NCBI GenBank assembly: GCA_022711405.1 | Contig: JAKLFC010000002.1 | Coordinates: 181,772 to 245,771 of the forward strand | Direction: 5' to 3' | Length of the DNA: 64,000 nt | Source: Bacteroidota bacterium | Lineage (GTDB): Bacteria; Bacteroidota; Bacteroidia; Bacteroidales; JAGONC01 | Part shown: piece after piece, positions 1-8,686 of the stretch | Numbering within the stretch: position 1 is the stretch's first letter | Layout of the letters: each line of letters starts with the position of its first letter | Notes under the pieces: generated by a model | What the model saw: only the letters and a program-made list of their open reading frames with translations | What the model was told of the DNA's origin: nothing | Database searches by the model: none | Program-made: the position numbers and the translations under genes

Positions 1-2
1 TC

Positions 3-161
3 ACCCATTTCATGATCAATATCGGAATGACGATTGGAGTTACTCCGGTCATAGGCATTCCCCTGCCTTTTCTCAGTTACGGAGGTTCCTGCTTATGGGC
101 ATTCACGATCCTGTTGTTTATTTTTATAAAACTGGATAGTAAACGGCTGGAGTTGATATAA
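3..161 (+). CDS. rodA: RodA/MrdB C-terminal end (partial)
   Basis: The visible 52 residues are the C terminus of a SEDS-family peptidoglycan glycosyltransferase, the RodA partner of the elongasome PBP2. The family signature [20 protein letters not shown] followed by YGGS and a last hydrophobic helix is seen directly and ends in a short basic tail. The 5' part lies outside the window. RodA rather than FtsW is inferred from the wording of the motif ([16 protein letters not shown]); FtsW is the less likely alternative. It is followed at once by a strong hairpin shared with the convergent gene. Confidence 0.85.
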   Translation, partial: THFMINIGMTIGVTPVIGIPLPFLSYGGSCLWAFTILLFIFIKLDSKRLELI

Positions 162-198
162 AGAAAAAGTGCGCGCCTCCTGGCGCGCACTTTTTCTT
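161..198. terminator. Bidirectional intrinsic terminator
   Basis: A perfect 17-bp inverted repeat (161-177 with 182-198) has a 4-base loop and A/T-rich outer arms, so it gives a GC hairpin with a U-tract on either strand. It fills the whole gap between the rodA stop and the stop of the convergent foldase gene at 199, and would stop transcription from both sides. Confidence 0.9.
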
Positions 199-2334
199 TT
201 AGTAAAATTTGATCCGGTTATCTTCCAGGTCGGAGTGTTCAAGAAGGGCACTGTAGGCATCCCTTCCGGCCCTTCCCTTTACAGCATTGAAGAGCGTTTT
301 CTTTTGTTGGGAATAGTCAGAGAGGACGGCCGGTTTATCAAAGGCATCCACAGTCACCACATACACACCCTGAGTGCCTTTTATGGGACCTTCCGTCTGG
401 CCCTGATTCATGGCGAATATCCTCCCGATCACATCTTTCTCAGGTCCATATCCAGCCGGTAAATTGGTAGATCCGAAATTAATATTCTGGAGGGTATCCA
501 CTTTGGCATTCAGCTGACGGGCAATGGTGCTGATATCCTTGCTCTGGTTGACGGCCTGCTGCACCCGGCCGATCAGGATCTCCGCTTTTTTCTCACGTTT
601 GACAAGCGGTTCTATTCTGGTCTTCACAGCTTCCAGGGTGGCATCACCTTTTTCGTAGCGTTTTTTCAGCAGGGCCACCACACAGCTTTTACCCATATCG
701 TACACCTGTGATACATTACCTTCCTCTGTCTTCTCGTTGAATGCCCAGAAAAGGATCTGGCGTGGAAATTCGATACCCGGTATGGAATTGGACATGATCC
801 CCTGGTTATCAGCCGTCCGCTTGTTCAGACCCTGGTCGACCACAGCCCTGTCAAATTCCTCCCGTGTGTTGTTACGGGTGGCAAAATCGCTGGCGGTAAG
901 AAATACCTGCTGGTAGGTTTCTTTGCTAGGCTCAACCTTGCGGGTGACCAGCGCTACCCTGACCTTTTTCACAGGATCTTTTTTGCCGGTAATATAAATG
1001 ATATGGTATCCAAATGGGGTTTCCGCCTTCACGATGTCGCCCACTTTTCCATCGAGTACAGCCTTATTGAAGGCAGGTACCATGGCGCCATCGGCAAACC
1101 AGTCAAGATCACCTCCATTTTGTTCTGCAGAGGGATCATCCGAAAATTCACGGGCGTAAAAAGAAAACCTTTCCACAGCGTTCTTTACCACGTTCATCAA
1201 ACTGTCGGCTTTTCTATCAGCCTGTTCCTTGGTTCGTGTGATCGATTCGGCGGCTCCCTGGGCACCCTGGTAAGCGATCAGCACATGGCTGGCACGAAGT
1301 GAGTCAGAACGCATCTGAACATCCATCAGCCTGGCCATGTAATAGGTATCATTCTCCAGATAGGGAGGATAAAATGTCCCGACCGGAGAATTGAACATCG
1401 TTGAATCGATACGGACCGGGAGCTTGCCCTGGCCGAACCAGGAACTGTCGTAGCGGACATCGGAATAGGAATTGACAAAGGATGGAATATTCAATGCATT
1501 CTGAAAATCCTTATAGGCCTTTGTAATTTCATCTGCCTGCACCTTCCGGTCTTCCATGGAAGGCAGCACCTCAAATACGACATAATCAAGGTCCACTGAA
1601 GGCTCCTGTTTGAACTCACCCCTGTGTTCATCATAATATTTCTGATAATCAGCTTCCGTAAGGGAAACCGCTGTATCGGGCATGGATGTATATTTCAATC
1701 CGGTGATCCTCACCGTCGCCCTGGTGTTCTTTTCTTCGTAATCCTTTTGTGCAAATACGGTGGGCACATAATATCCCAATCCGACCAGATTATTGTATTT
1801 GGTTCGTGCCCTGTCATCCTTGATCATCTTCTCCAGCATCATATAACGTTGTTGGATCGAAGGATCCAGCTGGTTGAAATTCTGGAGGAAATTGGTAACG
1901 GTTTGCGGATCGTAGGTACCTGTGTTGGGATCCCTGAAGTTCTGCATGATATAGCTGTGAGGTTCAGGTCCGCGTATCTGATCATCCAGTTCGTCAACCG
2001 AAACGCCCAGCCCCAGTCTGTCGTACTGTTTTCCCATGATGATCCCGCTGACCAGTTCATCCCAAACCGACTGGCGGATGCTGAAGGCCTGCTCACTGGT
2101 CACATTTTCCGACTGACTGTTCTGGCGCTGCACTTCGAGATTTTCTTCCACCTTATTGTTGAATTCCTTGCCGGTGATCTCTACTCCGTCCACCACACCA
2201 ATGTTCACCGATTGCTGTGCTAACTTGCTCTTCCGGGGATTTAAAAAATCGCCGAGTATAAAGGAAGCCAGGGCAACACCAATGATAATGATCAATAACG
2301 TCGACTGTTTTCTGATTTTTGAGATAACTGCCAT
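199..2334 (-). CDS. PpiD/SurA-like peptidylprolyl isomerase
   Basis: A 711-residue membrane-anchored periplasmic foldase. A short cytoplasmic N terminus is followed by a single transmembrane helix (about residues 11-30), a long SurA_N-type chaperone region, and a parvulin (PpiC) rotamase domain at roughly 345-455 that contains ASHVLI, the segment NGGDLDWFADGAMVPAF and the end FGYHIIYI. The C-terminal third is chaperone-like. By family it helps outer-membrane and secreted proteins fold after Sec export. It is monocistronic, ends on the bidirectional hairpin, and has a repeat-containing upstream region. The length is typical for Bacteroidota PpiD homologues. Confidence 0.88.
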   Translation of the reverse strand: MAVISKIRKQSTLLIIIIGVALASFILGDFLNPRKSKLAQQSVNIGVVDGVEITGKEFNNKVEENLEVQRQNSQSENVTSEQAFSIRQSVWDELVSGIIMGKQYDRLGLGVSVDELDDQIRGPEPHSYIMQNFRDPNTGTYDPQTVTNFLQNFNQLDPSIQQRYMMLEKMIKDDRARTKYNNLVGLGYYVPTVFAQKDYEEKNTRATVRITGLKYTSMPDTAVSLTEADYQKYYDEHRGEFKQEPSVDLDYVVFEVLPSMEDRKVQADEITKAYKDFQNALNIPSFVNSYSDVRYDSSWFGQGKLPVRIDSTMFNSPVGTFYPPYLENDTYYMARLMDVQMRSDSLRASHVLIAYQGAQGAAESITRTKEQADRKADSLMNVVKNAVERFSFYAREFSDDPSAEQNGGDLDWFADGAMVPAFNKAVLDGKVGDIVKAETPFGYHIIYITGKKDPVKKVRVALVTRKVEPSKETYQQVFLTASDFATRNNTREEFDRAVVDQGLNKRTADNQGIMSNSIPGIEFPRQILFWAFNEKTEEGNVSQVYDMGKSCVVALLKKRYEKGDATLEAVKTRIEPLVKREKKAEILIGRVQQAVNQSKDISTIARQLNAKVDTLQNINFGSTNLPAGYGPEKDVIGRIFAMNQGQTEGPIKGTQGVYVVTVDAFDKPAVLSDYSQQKKTLFNAVKGRAGRDAYSALLEHSDLEDNRIKFY

Positions 2335-2368
2335 AGGTCACGATTTTATACTTAGTATCAAAATGATT

Positions 2369-2452
2369 CAGGTTACACGTTGCAAGTTTCAGGTTTCAGG
2401 TTACTGGTTTCTGAAAACAAGCTTGTGGCTTGCAACTTGTAACTAGTAACTT
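2369..2452. repeat. Repeat family A (ggttacag/ttgcaagt words), inverted ends
   Basis: A degenerate array of ggtt-aca and ttgcaag-type words with inverted ends (ggttacacgttgcaag against cttgcaacttgtaac). It lies in the gap between the foldase gene and the TonB receptor end. The same words recur at 57919-58027. No gene was seen in this gap (2335-2541). Confidence 0.7.
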
Positions 2453-2541
2453 AAAAAGGACTGCAAATGTATGAAGATTTTTATTTTCAATAATGAAATG
2501 GCTAAAAAAAGGTTCTCCCACCATGGTAAACACTCCGTGCC

Positions 2542-4890
2542 TCAGAACCAGTACCCCACCTCCACTTTCCACCATCTCCCCTCCTGCGGGTAAGGAAACA
2601 CCGTACTTCCACCCTGTGTGGAGGAAGTGCCAAAAAGATTGTAAATGCGTGCATCCAGCGAAAAATCCCGGAGTTTCTCCACCCGGACGCCTACATTCAC
2701 CAGAAAGACATCATCCACGTCATTGCCGGGATCATTGAAAGGCTGGCCATTCAGGTAAGTATTCGTGACAGGGGAAAGCTGCGATCCGATATACCGCAGC
2801 GTCATATTGAACCACAGGTTCCTGAAGTGTCTGTACACAGGATTGAAATCGAGGAGAAGGTTTGCCTGCCACTGGGGCACGTCGTGGATCCGGCTGCCTG
2901 TCACCCCGTAATCTTCAGCGTCAAGCGCATACTGCCAGGTGACGTTGGCATGAATGCGCAGCGGATCAAGGGCATATTTCACGCTGCCTTCCAGTCCGAC
3001 CGACTCCAGGCTGCCGGCGTTACGGTAGCGCGGCTCATCGCCGGTGGCCTCCGGATCCCGGTATATAAAATCCTTCAGGTGATTGTAAAACATATTCCCC
3101 TCCAGTTCCATTTTACTATCCATTGCACTGAGATCAGCAGTGAGCTGCAGTGATGTAAGATGCTCCGGCAAGAGGTTCTCCGAGCCCTTGTAACTCGGAA
3201 GCGAATTGTATCGGTACCAGTACGGGGCGTCGACGAACGACCTGGCGAAGGATGCCTTCAGGGCGAAGGTTTCCGCAGGCAGGTAAATGACGGATAGGCG
3301 GGGACTGAAATTGGTCACCTCATTTCCTTTGTGCCGTTGTTTGTAATCATAGCGACCGCCCATGTTCAGGATGAACTTCTTGCCCAACCATTGCTTCACC
3401 TGGACAAAACCGGAATAGATCGTCTCATAACCCCTCTCAAGAACGGGTTCGGCGTTGGAGTCAACCACGGTATCCACTTCTCCGTCATCCCCGATAAGGT
3501 AATTACTATCATAAAGATCCATCCCGTCGAGCTGAAAACCAGCAAGAAGATTTCCTTTACCAACGGACTTCAGGGTATAATCCTTCCTCACCTGCAAGGT
3601 GCCCCCGTAACTGTACTCATTCCAGCTCACCCTGCCTGCCCTGCCAAGGGAAGGATCACTCACGATGATGACACTGATGTTGTTCAGGTCAAGATCGATA
3701 TTGCCCATGATCTCCCAGCCGCCTTTCATGCTTCTGTCGTACTTCACCTCGCTGTGGGCTGATCCGGAACCCAGACCAGGGCCGGCTCCGTTGAAGGTCC
3801 GGTACTCATCATAATCGTAGGTTTCTCCCGTGAGCCCCCCGCCCGAAAAAGGCTCCACCAGCTTGGCATACCTTACATTTCCCATGATGGACAGGTAGTC
3901 CGAATGAAAAGAGAAGCCGGCATCATAGGCGGGCTTATCCTTGAAAGCACCCACATGGGCGTACCCATCCACCGGATGTGGAGAATGATCTTCCTCAGCA
4001 GGCACATATACCTCTTCCCCTTCCGACCGGTAATAATTACCCCAGACCACCAGACCGTTCTTACGGTCGAACTGCTTTCCATACAGCAGAGAGGCTTTCA
4101 TCTGCCCGTAATTCCCCATGCCTGCAGAAAAAGAGCACCCGTCCACATCCTGGCCGCTTTTGGAGATGATGTTGATCACGGAAGTCAACGCCACGTTGCC
4201 ATACAGGGAGGATGCCGGCCCGCGCAGCACCTCGATTTGTTTGATCTTTTCCAGCGAGATGCTGAAGTCGGGATTGGCCTCAGAGTAAGCACGGGAATTG
4301 AGCCGGTGACCGTCGAGCATGACGAGTATCTTCTGCTGGGATGAGCCATATACCCCCCGCATGGCAATGTTCAGCTCATTCTGGTCCTCCACGGCGGTCA
4401 TGCCAGGTACATAAAAGGCAAGCAATTCCTTCAGGTCGCGCGCTCCGCTGAAAAGGATCATCTCTCCGGTGATCACCGTGACGGGAACAGGGGATTCCTT
4501 GAGGGATTCCACCTGTTTGGAGGCGGTCACCAGACTGGTGACAGGCTTCCGTATCGTCTCCACGATCTGTACGTAACGGGGTGGATCAAATAATACATTT
4601 GGAGTGTAAAAAGGATCCAGCCTGAGGATCTCTTCGATCATGGACCTGGACGTGACGGGGTCATCCTTGGCCATGTAGGATAAAGCCAGCAGCCGGTAAG
4701 CCTGTTTCTTTTCTTCATCGGAAAATCCACTTTTCAGGCATGGCTCGATCAGACTGATCAACTCTTCAAAACGGCCAGTCTCATAATATTCCTGACCCCC
4801 CTCCAGCGTCATCTGTCCGCAACCGGTTTGCGACCTTAGCATCAGCGGCACGGATAATACAATACCTATGAGCAGTAAGGATGCCCTCAT
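2542..4890 (-). CDS. TonB-dependent receptor with N-terminal TPR-like domain
   Basis: An outer-membrane active transporter of 782 residues from the chosen start. A signal peptide (MRASLLLIGIVLSVPLMLRS) is followed by a helical TPR-like region (about 25-115) where many Bacteroidota receptors carry a carboxypeptidase-like domain, then the plug (about 125-260, with VLRGPASSLYGNVA and VINIISKSG) and a 22-strand-type barrel ending in an aromatic Phe. The open frame extends 30 codons upstream to 4980, but that part is not signal-like and overlaps the divergent promoter region, so ATG at 4890 is preferred. No SusD partner is present; the substrate is unknown. It is divergent from the sulfatase-fold gene. 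Confidence 0.9.
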   Translation of the reverse strand: MRASLLLIGIVLSVPLMLRSQTGCGQMTLEGGQEYYETGRFEELISLIEPCLKSGFSDEEKKQAYRLLALSYMAKDDPVTSRSMIEEILRLDPFYTPNVLFDPPRYVQIVETIRKPVTSLVTASKQVESLKESPVPVTVITGEMILFSGARDLKELLAFYVPGMTAVEDQNELNIAMRGVYGSSQQKILVMLDGHRLNSRAYSEANPDFSISLEKIKQIEVLRGPASSLYGNVALTSVINIISKSGQDVDGCSFSAGMGNYGQMKASLLYGKQFDRKNGLVVWGNYYRSEGEEVYVPAEEDHSPHPVDGYAHVGAFKDKPAYDAGFSFHSDYLSIMGNVRYAKLVEPFSGGGLTGETYDYDEYRTFNGAGPGLGSGSAHSEVKYDRSMKGGWEIMGNIDLDLNNISVIIVSDPSLGRAGRVSWNEYSYGGTLQVRKDYTLKSVGKGNLLAGFQLDGMDLYDSNYLIGDDGEVDTVVDSNAEPVLERGYETIYSGFVQVKQWLGKKFILNMGGRYDYKQRHKGNEVTNFSPRLSVIYLPAETFALKASFARSFVDAPYWYRYNSLPSYKGSENLLPEHLTSLQLTADLSAMDSKMELEGNMFYNHLKDFIYRDPEATGDEPRYRNAGSLESVGLEGSVKYALDPLRIHANVTWQYALDAEDYGVTGSRIHDVPQWQANLLLDFNPVYRHFRNLWFNMTLRYIGSQLSPVTNTYLNGQPFNDPGNDVDDVFLVNVGVRVEKLRDFSLDARIYNLFGTSSTQGGSTVFPYPQEGRWWKVEVGYWF

Positions 4891-4921
4891 GGAGTAAAAA
4901 ATTCCCCCGTGATTTGAATAG

Positions 4922-4960
4922 TTAAAGATATGAAATTCATCTGTCCTGTTCTTATCTTTG
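4922..4960. promoter_or_regulatory. Divergent promoter pair (TATCTTTG type)
   Basis: On the plus strand TATCTTTG (4953-4960) matches the Bacteroidota -7 consensus TAnnTTTG and would start transcription near 4967, ahead of the sulfatase-fold gene at 4991. On the minus strand TATCTTTA (4929-4922) is a near match serving the TonB receptor. No clear -33 boxes were seen. Confidence 0.5.
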
Positions 4961-4990
4961 TCCAGGATAAATTTTTCCATTCTTTATTTA

Positions 4991-6436
4991 ATGATCATGA
5001 TATACCGGACAAGGATTAAAATAATTTTTCTGCTCTGGATGTTCCTGGCAGCATTCAGTGCGATACCCCAACCTGCCGGTACAGGGATCCTGCCCAACAT
5101 CATCCATATCCTGGCTGATGATATAGGCTACGACGATATCGGTTGTTACGGGGCCAAAGATATCCAGACACCCTATCTTGATCAGCTCGCATCAGAAGGC
5201 GCACGTTTTACGGGCTTTTATGCCCCGCACGGTTCAGGAGCAGCCACCAGGGCCGCCATCCTTACGGGAAGGTATGCACCGCGGCTGAACAATGGAAAAG
5301 GCTTGCCCATGCTCACGCCGGATTCACAGACCGGTTTGAATCCGGCATCGGAAATCACCATTGCACAGCTTCTGAGATCAAAAGGATATACAACCGGGAT
5401 CATCGGATCCTGGCAGCTTGGTCATCGCACCAGGTTCCTCCCTGTGAACCACGGCTTCGATCATTTCCTCGGGATACCCTATTCCCATGACCTGGGACCC
5501 GAGCGGGCGGCTGGCACCGGCTCACTGGAATATCCTGAAATTCCTCTCATCAGGGATACATTGACCACTGAGCATTGCAACCTTCAGGATCTGGCAGGAT
5601 TGCCAGCCCTTTTCCGTCGGGAAGCCTGCCGTTTCATACGGGATGCCGTCAGGGAGAACAAACCGTTTTACCTGTACTATTCCCCCATCGAAACTCATAT
5701 TCCCTGGTTCGTGCCACCGGGATTTGAAGGGGAAAGCACAGCAGGGCCCTACGGCGATGCCGTTGGATTTCTTGATCAAACAGTGGGAGCTATTCTGGCT
5801 ACCTTAAAGGAGCTGGGCATCGAACAAACGACACTCGTGGTCTTTTCATCCGCCAACGGACCCCAGACCGTCCGGAATAAAGAGCTGGAGGCCTGTTACG
5901 GCAACTTTGCACGAGTGGATACCAGCCGTACACGCTCTTTCAGGGGAGGAAGGGACCAATCGAGGTACGAAGGCGGTATGCGGATCCCGTGCATTGTCAG
6001 CTGGCCCGGTACCATCCCAGGTAATACGACCATTGGTGCGATCGCTTCCGGACTGGATCTCCTTCCGACATGGGCTGCTGCTGCAGGGGTGTCATTACCC
6101 GCCGGGAGGATCCTTGATGGAAAGGATCTGCTGCCACTGATGACTGGAAGGCAAAAAGAACCGTTACATCTGCTGTATTTCGGATTTGAGCCGGATGGGA
6201 TGCTCATGAGCATCAGGTACAAAAACTGGAAACTGGCCGTTCCCTCAGGATCTGTACCCGGGGCGCAAGCACTGGGCGAATTTGAGCTCTATCAACTCGA
6301 TATGGATCCCCAGGAACGTTCGGATGTCTCTGCCAGGTTTCCCGAGATCGTTGATCAGTTGCGGCAATTCGGTGAAAAGGCAAAAACGGCCATCCGGGAA
6401 AACACAAAAATGCCCCAAAAGAATTTCATTGAGTGA
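4991..6436 (+). CDS. Sulfatase-family protein with degenerate active site
   Basis: A 481-residue secreted or anchored member of the alkaline-phosphatase/sulfatase superfamily; the N terminus is a signal sequence (about 8-24). The fold signature is clear: NIIHILADDIGYDDIGCYG with both metal Asp (43, 44), RAAILTGRY, NHGFDHFLGIPYS, and YEGGMRIPCIVSWPG. However, the formylglycine nucleophile position (C/S-x-P/A-x-R) is Gly83, the usual GKWHLG reads GSWQLG (Lys and His lost), the metal DN reads AN (288-289), and the later Lys is Arg321. Arg87, His236 and Asn289 remain. By family it would hydrolyse sulfate esters, but this copy is probably non-catalytic and perhaps binding. The frame is open upstream to 4958; the promoter position supports 4991. 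Confidence 0.85.
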   Translation: MIMIYRTRIKIIFLLWMFLAAFSAIPQPAGTGILPNIIHILADDIGYDDIGCYGAKDIQTPYLDQLASEGARFTGFYAPHGSGAATRAAILTGRYAPRLNNGKGLPMLTPDSQTGLNPASEITIAQLLRSKGYTTGIIGSWQLGHRTRFLPVNHGFDHFLGIPYSHDLGPERAAGTGSLEYPEIPLIRDTLTTEHCNLQDLAGLPALFRREACRFIRDAVRENKPFYLYYSPIETHIPWFVPPGFEGESTAGPYGDAVGFLDQTVGAILATLKELGIEQTTLVVFSSANGPQTVRNKELEACYGNFARVDTSRTRSFRGGRDQSRYEGGMRIPCIVSWPGTIPGNTTIGAIASGLDLLPTWAAAAGVSLPAGRILDGKDLLPLMTGRQKEPLHLLYFGFEPDGMLMSIRYKNWKLAVPSGSVPGAQALGEFELYQLDMDPQERSDVSARFPEIVDQLRQFGEKAKTAIRENTKMPQKNFIE

Positions 6437-6456
6437 ACTGAGTGCTATTTTCACCT

Positions 6457-6464
6457 TATCTTTG
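6457..6464 (+). promoter_or_regulatory. -7 box TATCTTTG upstream of usp
   Basis: An exact match to TAnnTTTG 37 bases before the universal stress protein start. A recognisable -33 TTTG is not seen at the usual distance. Confidence 0.45.
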
Positions 6465-6500
6465 CCAAATCATACCAGAATAACCATTAAAACACAATAA

Positions 6501-7355
6501 ATGAGCACAAAACCAACAGGTCTGATCCTTGTTCCGACCGACTTTTCGGAAACCTGCCAGAAAGCCATTGAATATGCCGCAGACATGGGTCAAAAGATGA
6601 ATTTCAGCATTACCCTTCTTCATGTGATCACTTCCAGGACCAAAAACGCACTGAGAAAAGAACACAAAGGTCTGGAAACGATCATCGAGCGGCTGGAGAC
6701 CATTAAAAAAAATATAGAACATAACTATAAGGTCAAAGTATCCTATACGGCCAGGGAGGGAAGCATCTTTGATGTGATCAACCGGGTGGCGGATGATGTA
6801 CAGGCCAGCCTGATGGTGCTGGGAACCCATGGGAAAAAAGGATTACAGTACCTTCTGGGCAGCTATGCCTTCAAAGTCGTATCGCAGGCACCTGTAGCCG
6901 TAGTGGTCATTCAGCAGAACTCTTCCCTGTCGGCCTACCAGCACGTCATTTTCCCGGTGAATAATTTCATCGAGTCACGGCAGCAGACGCAGTATGCAGT
7001 TGGTTTGAGCCGGATGACGGGATATAAAATACTGATCTACAAACAAAGGACGACCGAAGTGGTAGCACGGAACCAGATCGAGATCGTCACAAGTCAGATT
7101 ATCGGTGAATTTGAAAAGCACAGCGTTCCCTTTGAAGTGCATGAAGCCGCGAAAGAGGCACATTACGAGCAGCAGCTCATCAATTTTGCCGTGGCGAAGA
7201 ATGCCGATGCCATCATGATGATGACCGACAGCCGGCCTGATCATCCGGATTTCAACAACAGCAGCTGGAGTGAAAAACTGATCTTCAACGAAGCTGCCAT
7301 TCCCGTGATCTGCATCAATCCGGTCTACTACGGAGCATTCTACTTCGGAGTGTGA
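6501..7355 (+). CDS. Universal stress protein, two tandem UspA domains
   Basis: A cytosolic 284-residue protein with two UspA folds. The first (about 1-140) carries the ATP-type loop GTHGKKGLQYLLGSYAFKVV and ends PVAVVVIQ. The second (about 150-278) is degenerate but ends PVICINPVYYG. Tandem Usp proteins bind nucleotides and help in stress survival; no specific partner is visible. It overlaps the downstream thioesterase gene by one base (TGATG), so the two are probably co-translated. Confidence 0.88.
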   Translation: MSTKPTGLILVPTDFSETCQKAIEYAADMGQKMNFSITLLHVITSRTKNALRKEHKGLETIIERLETIKKNIEHNYKVKVSYTAREGSIFDVINRVADDVQASLMVLGTHGKKGLQYLLGSYAFKVVSQAPVAVVVIQQNSSLSAYQHVIFPVNNFIESRQQTQYAVGLSRMTGYKILIYKQRTTEVVARNQIEIVTSQIIGEFEKHSVPFEVHEAAKEAHYEQQLINFAVAKNADAIMMMTDSRPDHPDFNNSSWSEKLIFNEAAIPVICINPVYYGAFYFGV

Positions 7356-7762
7356 TGTGGCTTTCCAGGGAAAATATCGCCCGGTTTGAAGTTCGGATCG
7401 GCGACATCAACTATGGAGGACACATGGGCAATGAAGCCGCTTTGCTCCTTTTTCAGGATGCCCGCATCCGGTTTCTCGAGTCCCTTGGTTTCTCTGAAAA
7501 ATATATCGGCGACAGGGCAGGGATCATTCTGAGCGAGGCCCATGTATATTTCCGGAGGGAGATCTTCCTGCACGATGAGCTGTTGGCGGATGTGGCCATT
7601 GCCGAGGTGACTACTTCCTCCTTCGAGCTGGTTTATTCCATACGGCGAATCCCTGATGGTGCTGAGGTTCTCAATGGCAGAACCCGGTTGATCGCTTTTG
7701 ATTATGACCGGAAAAAAGTGACCCGTTTGCCGGAGGCATTCATCACGGCAATCCGCCAATGA
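7355..7762 (+). CDS. Acyl-CoA thioesterase, 4HBT hot-dog family
   Basis: A 135-residue single hot-dog domain. The family pattern is seen in VRIGDINYGGHMGNEAALLLFQDAR, where an Asp-Ile-Asn-x-x-Gly-His stretch resembles YbgC/FcbC-type enzymes that hydrolyse acyl-CoA thioesters. ATG at 7355 sits in the stop codon of the universal stress gene; a GTG one base-frame codon earlier (7352) is the alternative. The 3' end overlaps the convergent lipid kinase gene by 20 bases. The substrate cannot be told from sequence. Confidence 0.82.
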   Translation: MWLSRENIARFEVRIGDINYGGHMGNEAALLLFQDARIRFLESLGFSEKYIGDRAGIILSEAHVYFRREIFLHDELLADVAIAEVTTSSFELVYSIRRIPDGAEVLNGRTRLIAFDYDRKKVTRLPEAFITAIRQ

Positions 7763-8672
7763 TGACCTTCAGGCTGCGGGGTATCACCTCAAATCGGAAA
7801 GGACTGTGGCCCAGTGATTCCCCATCGGCTTCCAGGTACATTTTACGCACCGATTCCACTGTGACGGTCCTGCCCTGGTAGGTCTTAACCTGCGGGATCT
7901 TCACAAACGAGCCGTCGTACAGGTTCCTGACATTGCGGATAATGGTGAAGCGCCCCACTTTGTTGATCACGGTGACATCAAGCAGTCCGTCGGCAGGGTC
8001 TGCAAAGGGCAGCTGCATCATCCCCCCGCCGTTATATTTACAGATCCCGACATTCATGCTGAATACATCTCCGCGGATCCTCTGATCGTCGATGGTGATC
8101 TCGTAACGTACATTCTTAAAGGAAAAAAGGCTGGTAAAAATATTGAGCATGTAGGAAAAAGGACCTCCTTTGCCTTTTTCCTTCTGCTTGTTGGTCTTTT
8201 GGGCCACCATGGCATCGTATCCCATACCGGTCATATTCACAAAATACCTTACGACGGGATGATCCGAGTTGAAATAGTTCACCTTTCCCACATCCTGGAG
8301 ATAGGTCTGCTCGTTCCTGATGATCTTGATGGCACCTTTATACTGGAAAGGAATGTGGAACATCCGGGCCCAATCGTTACCGGTTCCCACAGGTATCATC
8401 CCCAGTGTGATTTCCTCCGGGGGAAACCGCTGCTGCCCAAACACCCCGTTGACCGTTTCATTGAACGTACCATCCCCGCCTACGACGATGATCTTTTTAA
8501 ATCCTGCCTCGATGTACTTCCTGGCAAGTTTGACCGCATGATCCCTGTGTTCGGTGAACACACTTTTAAAGGGAATGTCATATTTTATGAGAAGGGAGGA
8601 GATCTGTTTCCAGTCCTTTTCCGCTTTCCGCCTGCCGGCATTTGGGTTTGCAATTACTAGCCATTCCTCCAT
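7743..8672 (-). CDS. Diacylglycerol kinase-family lipid kinase (YegS/DgkB-like)
   Basis: A 309-residue cytosolic lipid kinase. The DAGK catalytic domain shows VVGGDGTFNETVNG (nucleotide loop) and IPVGTGNDWAR. The C-terminal beta-sandwich domain has NVGICKYNGGGMMQLPFADPADGLLDV, typical of the family. By family it phosphorylates diacylglycerol or a related lipid. It is followed downstream only by the convergent thioesterase end and lies 14 bases from the glycosyltransferase stop, so those two minus-strand genes are probably one transcript. Confidence 0.88.
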   Translation of the reverse strand: MEEWLVIANPNAGRRKAEKDWKQISSLLIKYDIPFKSVFTEHRDHAVKLARKYIEAGFKKIIVVGGDGTFNETVNGVFGQQRFPPEEITLGMIPVGTGNDWARMFHIPFQYKGAIKIIRNEQTYLQDVGKVNYFNSDHPVVRYFVNMTGMGYDAMVAQKTNKQKEKGKGGPFSYMLNIFTSLFSFKNVRYEITIDDQRIRGDVFSMNVGICKYNGGGMMQLPFADPADGLLDVTVINKVGRFTIIRNVRNLYDGSFVKIPQVKTYQGRTVTVESVRKMYLEADGESLGHSPFRFEVIPRSLKVIIGGLP

Positions 8673-8686
8673 AAGTGGTTCAACCT

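Noticed and set aside
4958..4990. Earlier start for the sulfatase-fold gene
   Set aside because: It would lie on the -7 box and before the predicted transcription start; ATG 4991 gives a proper signal peptide.
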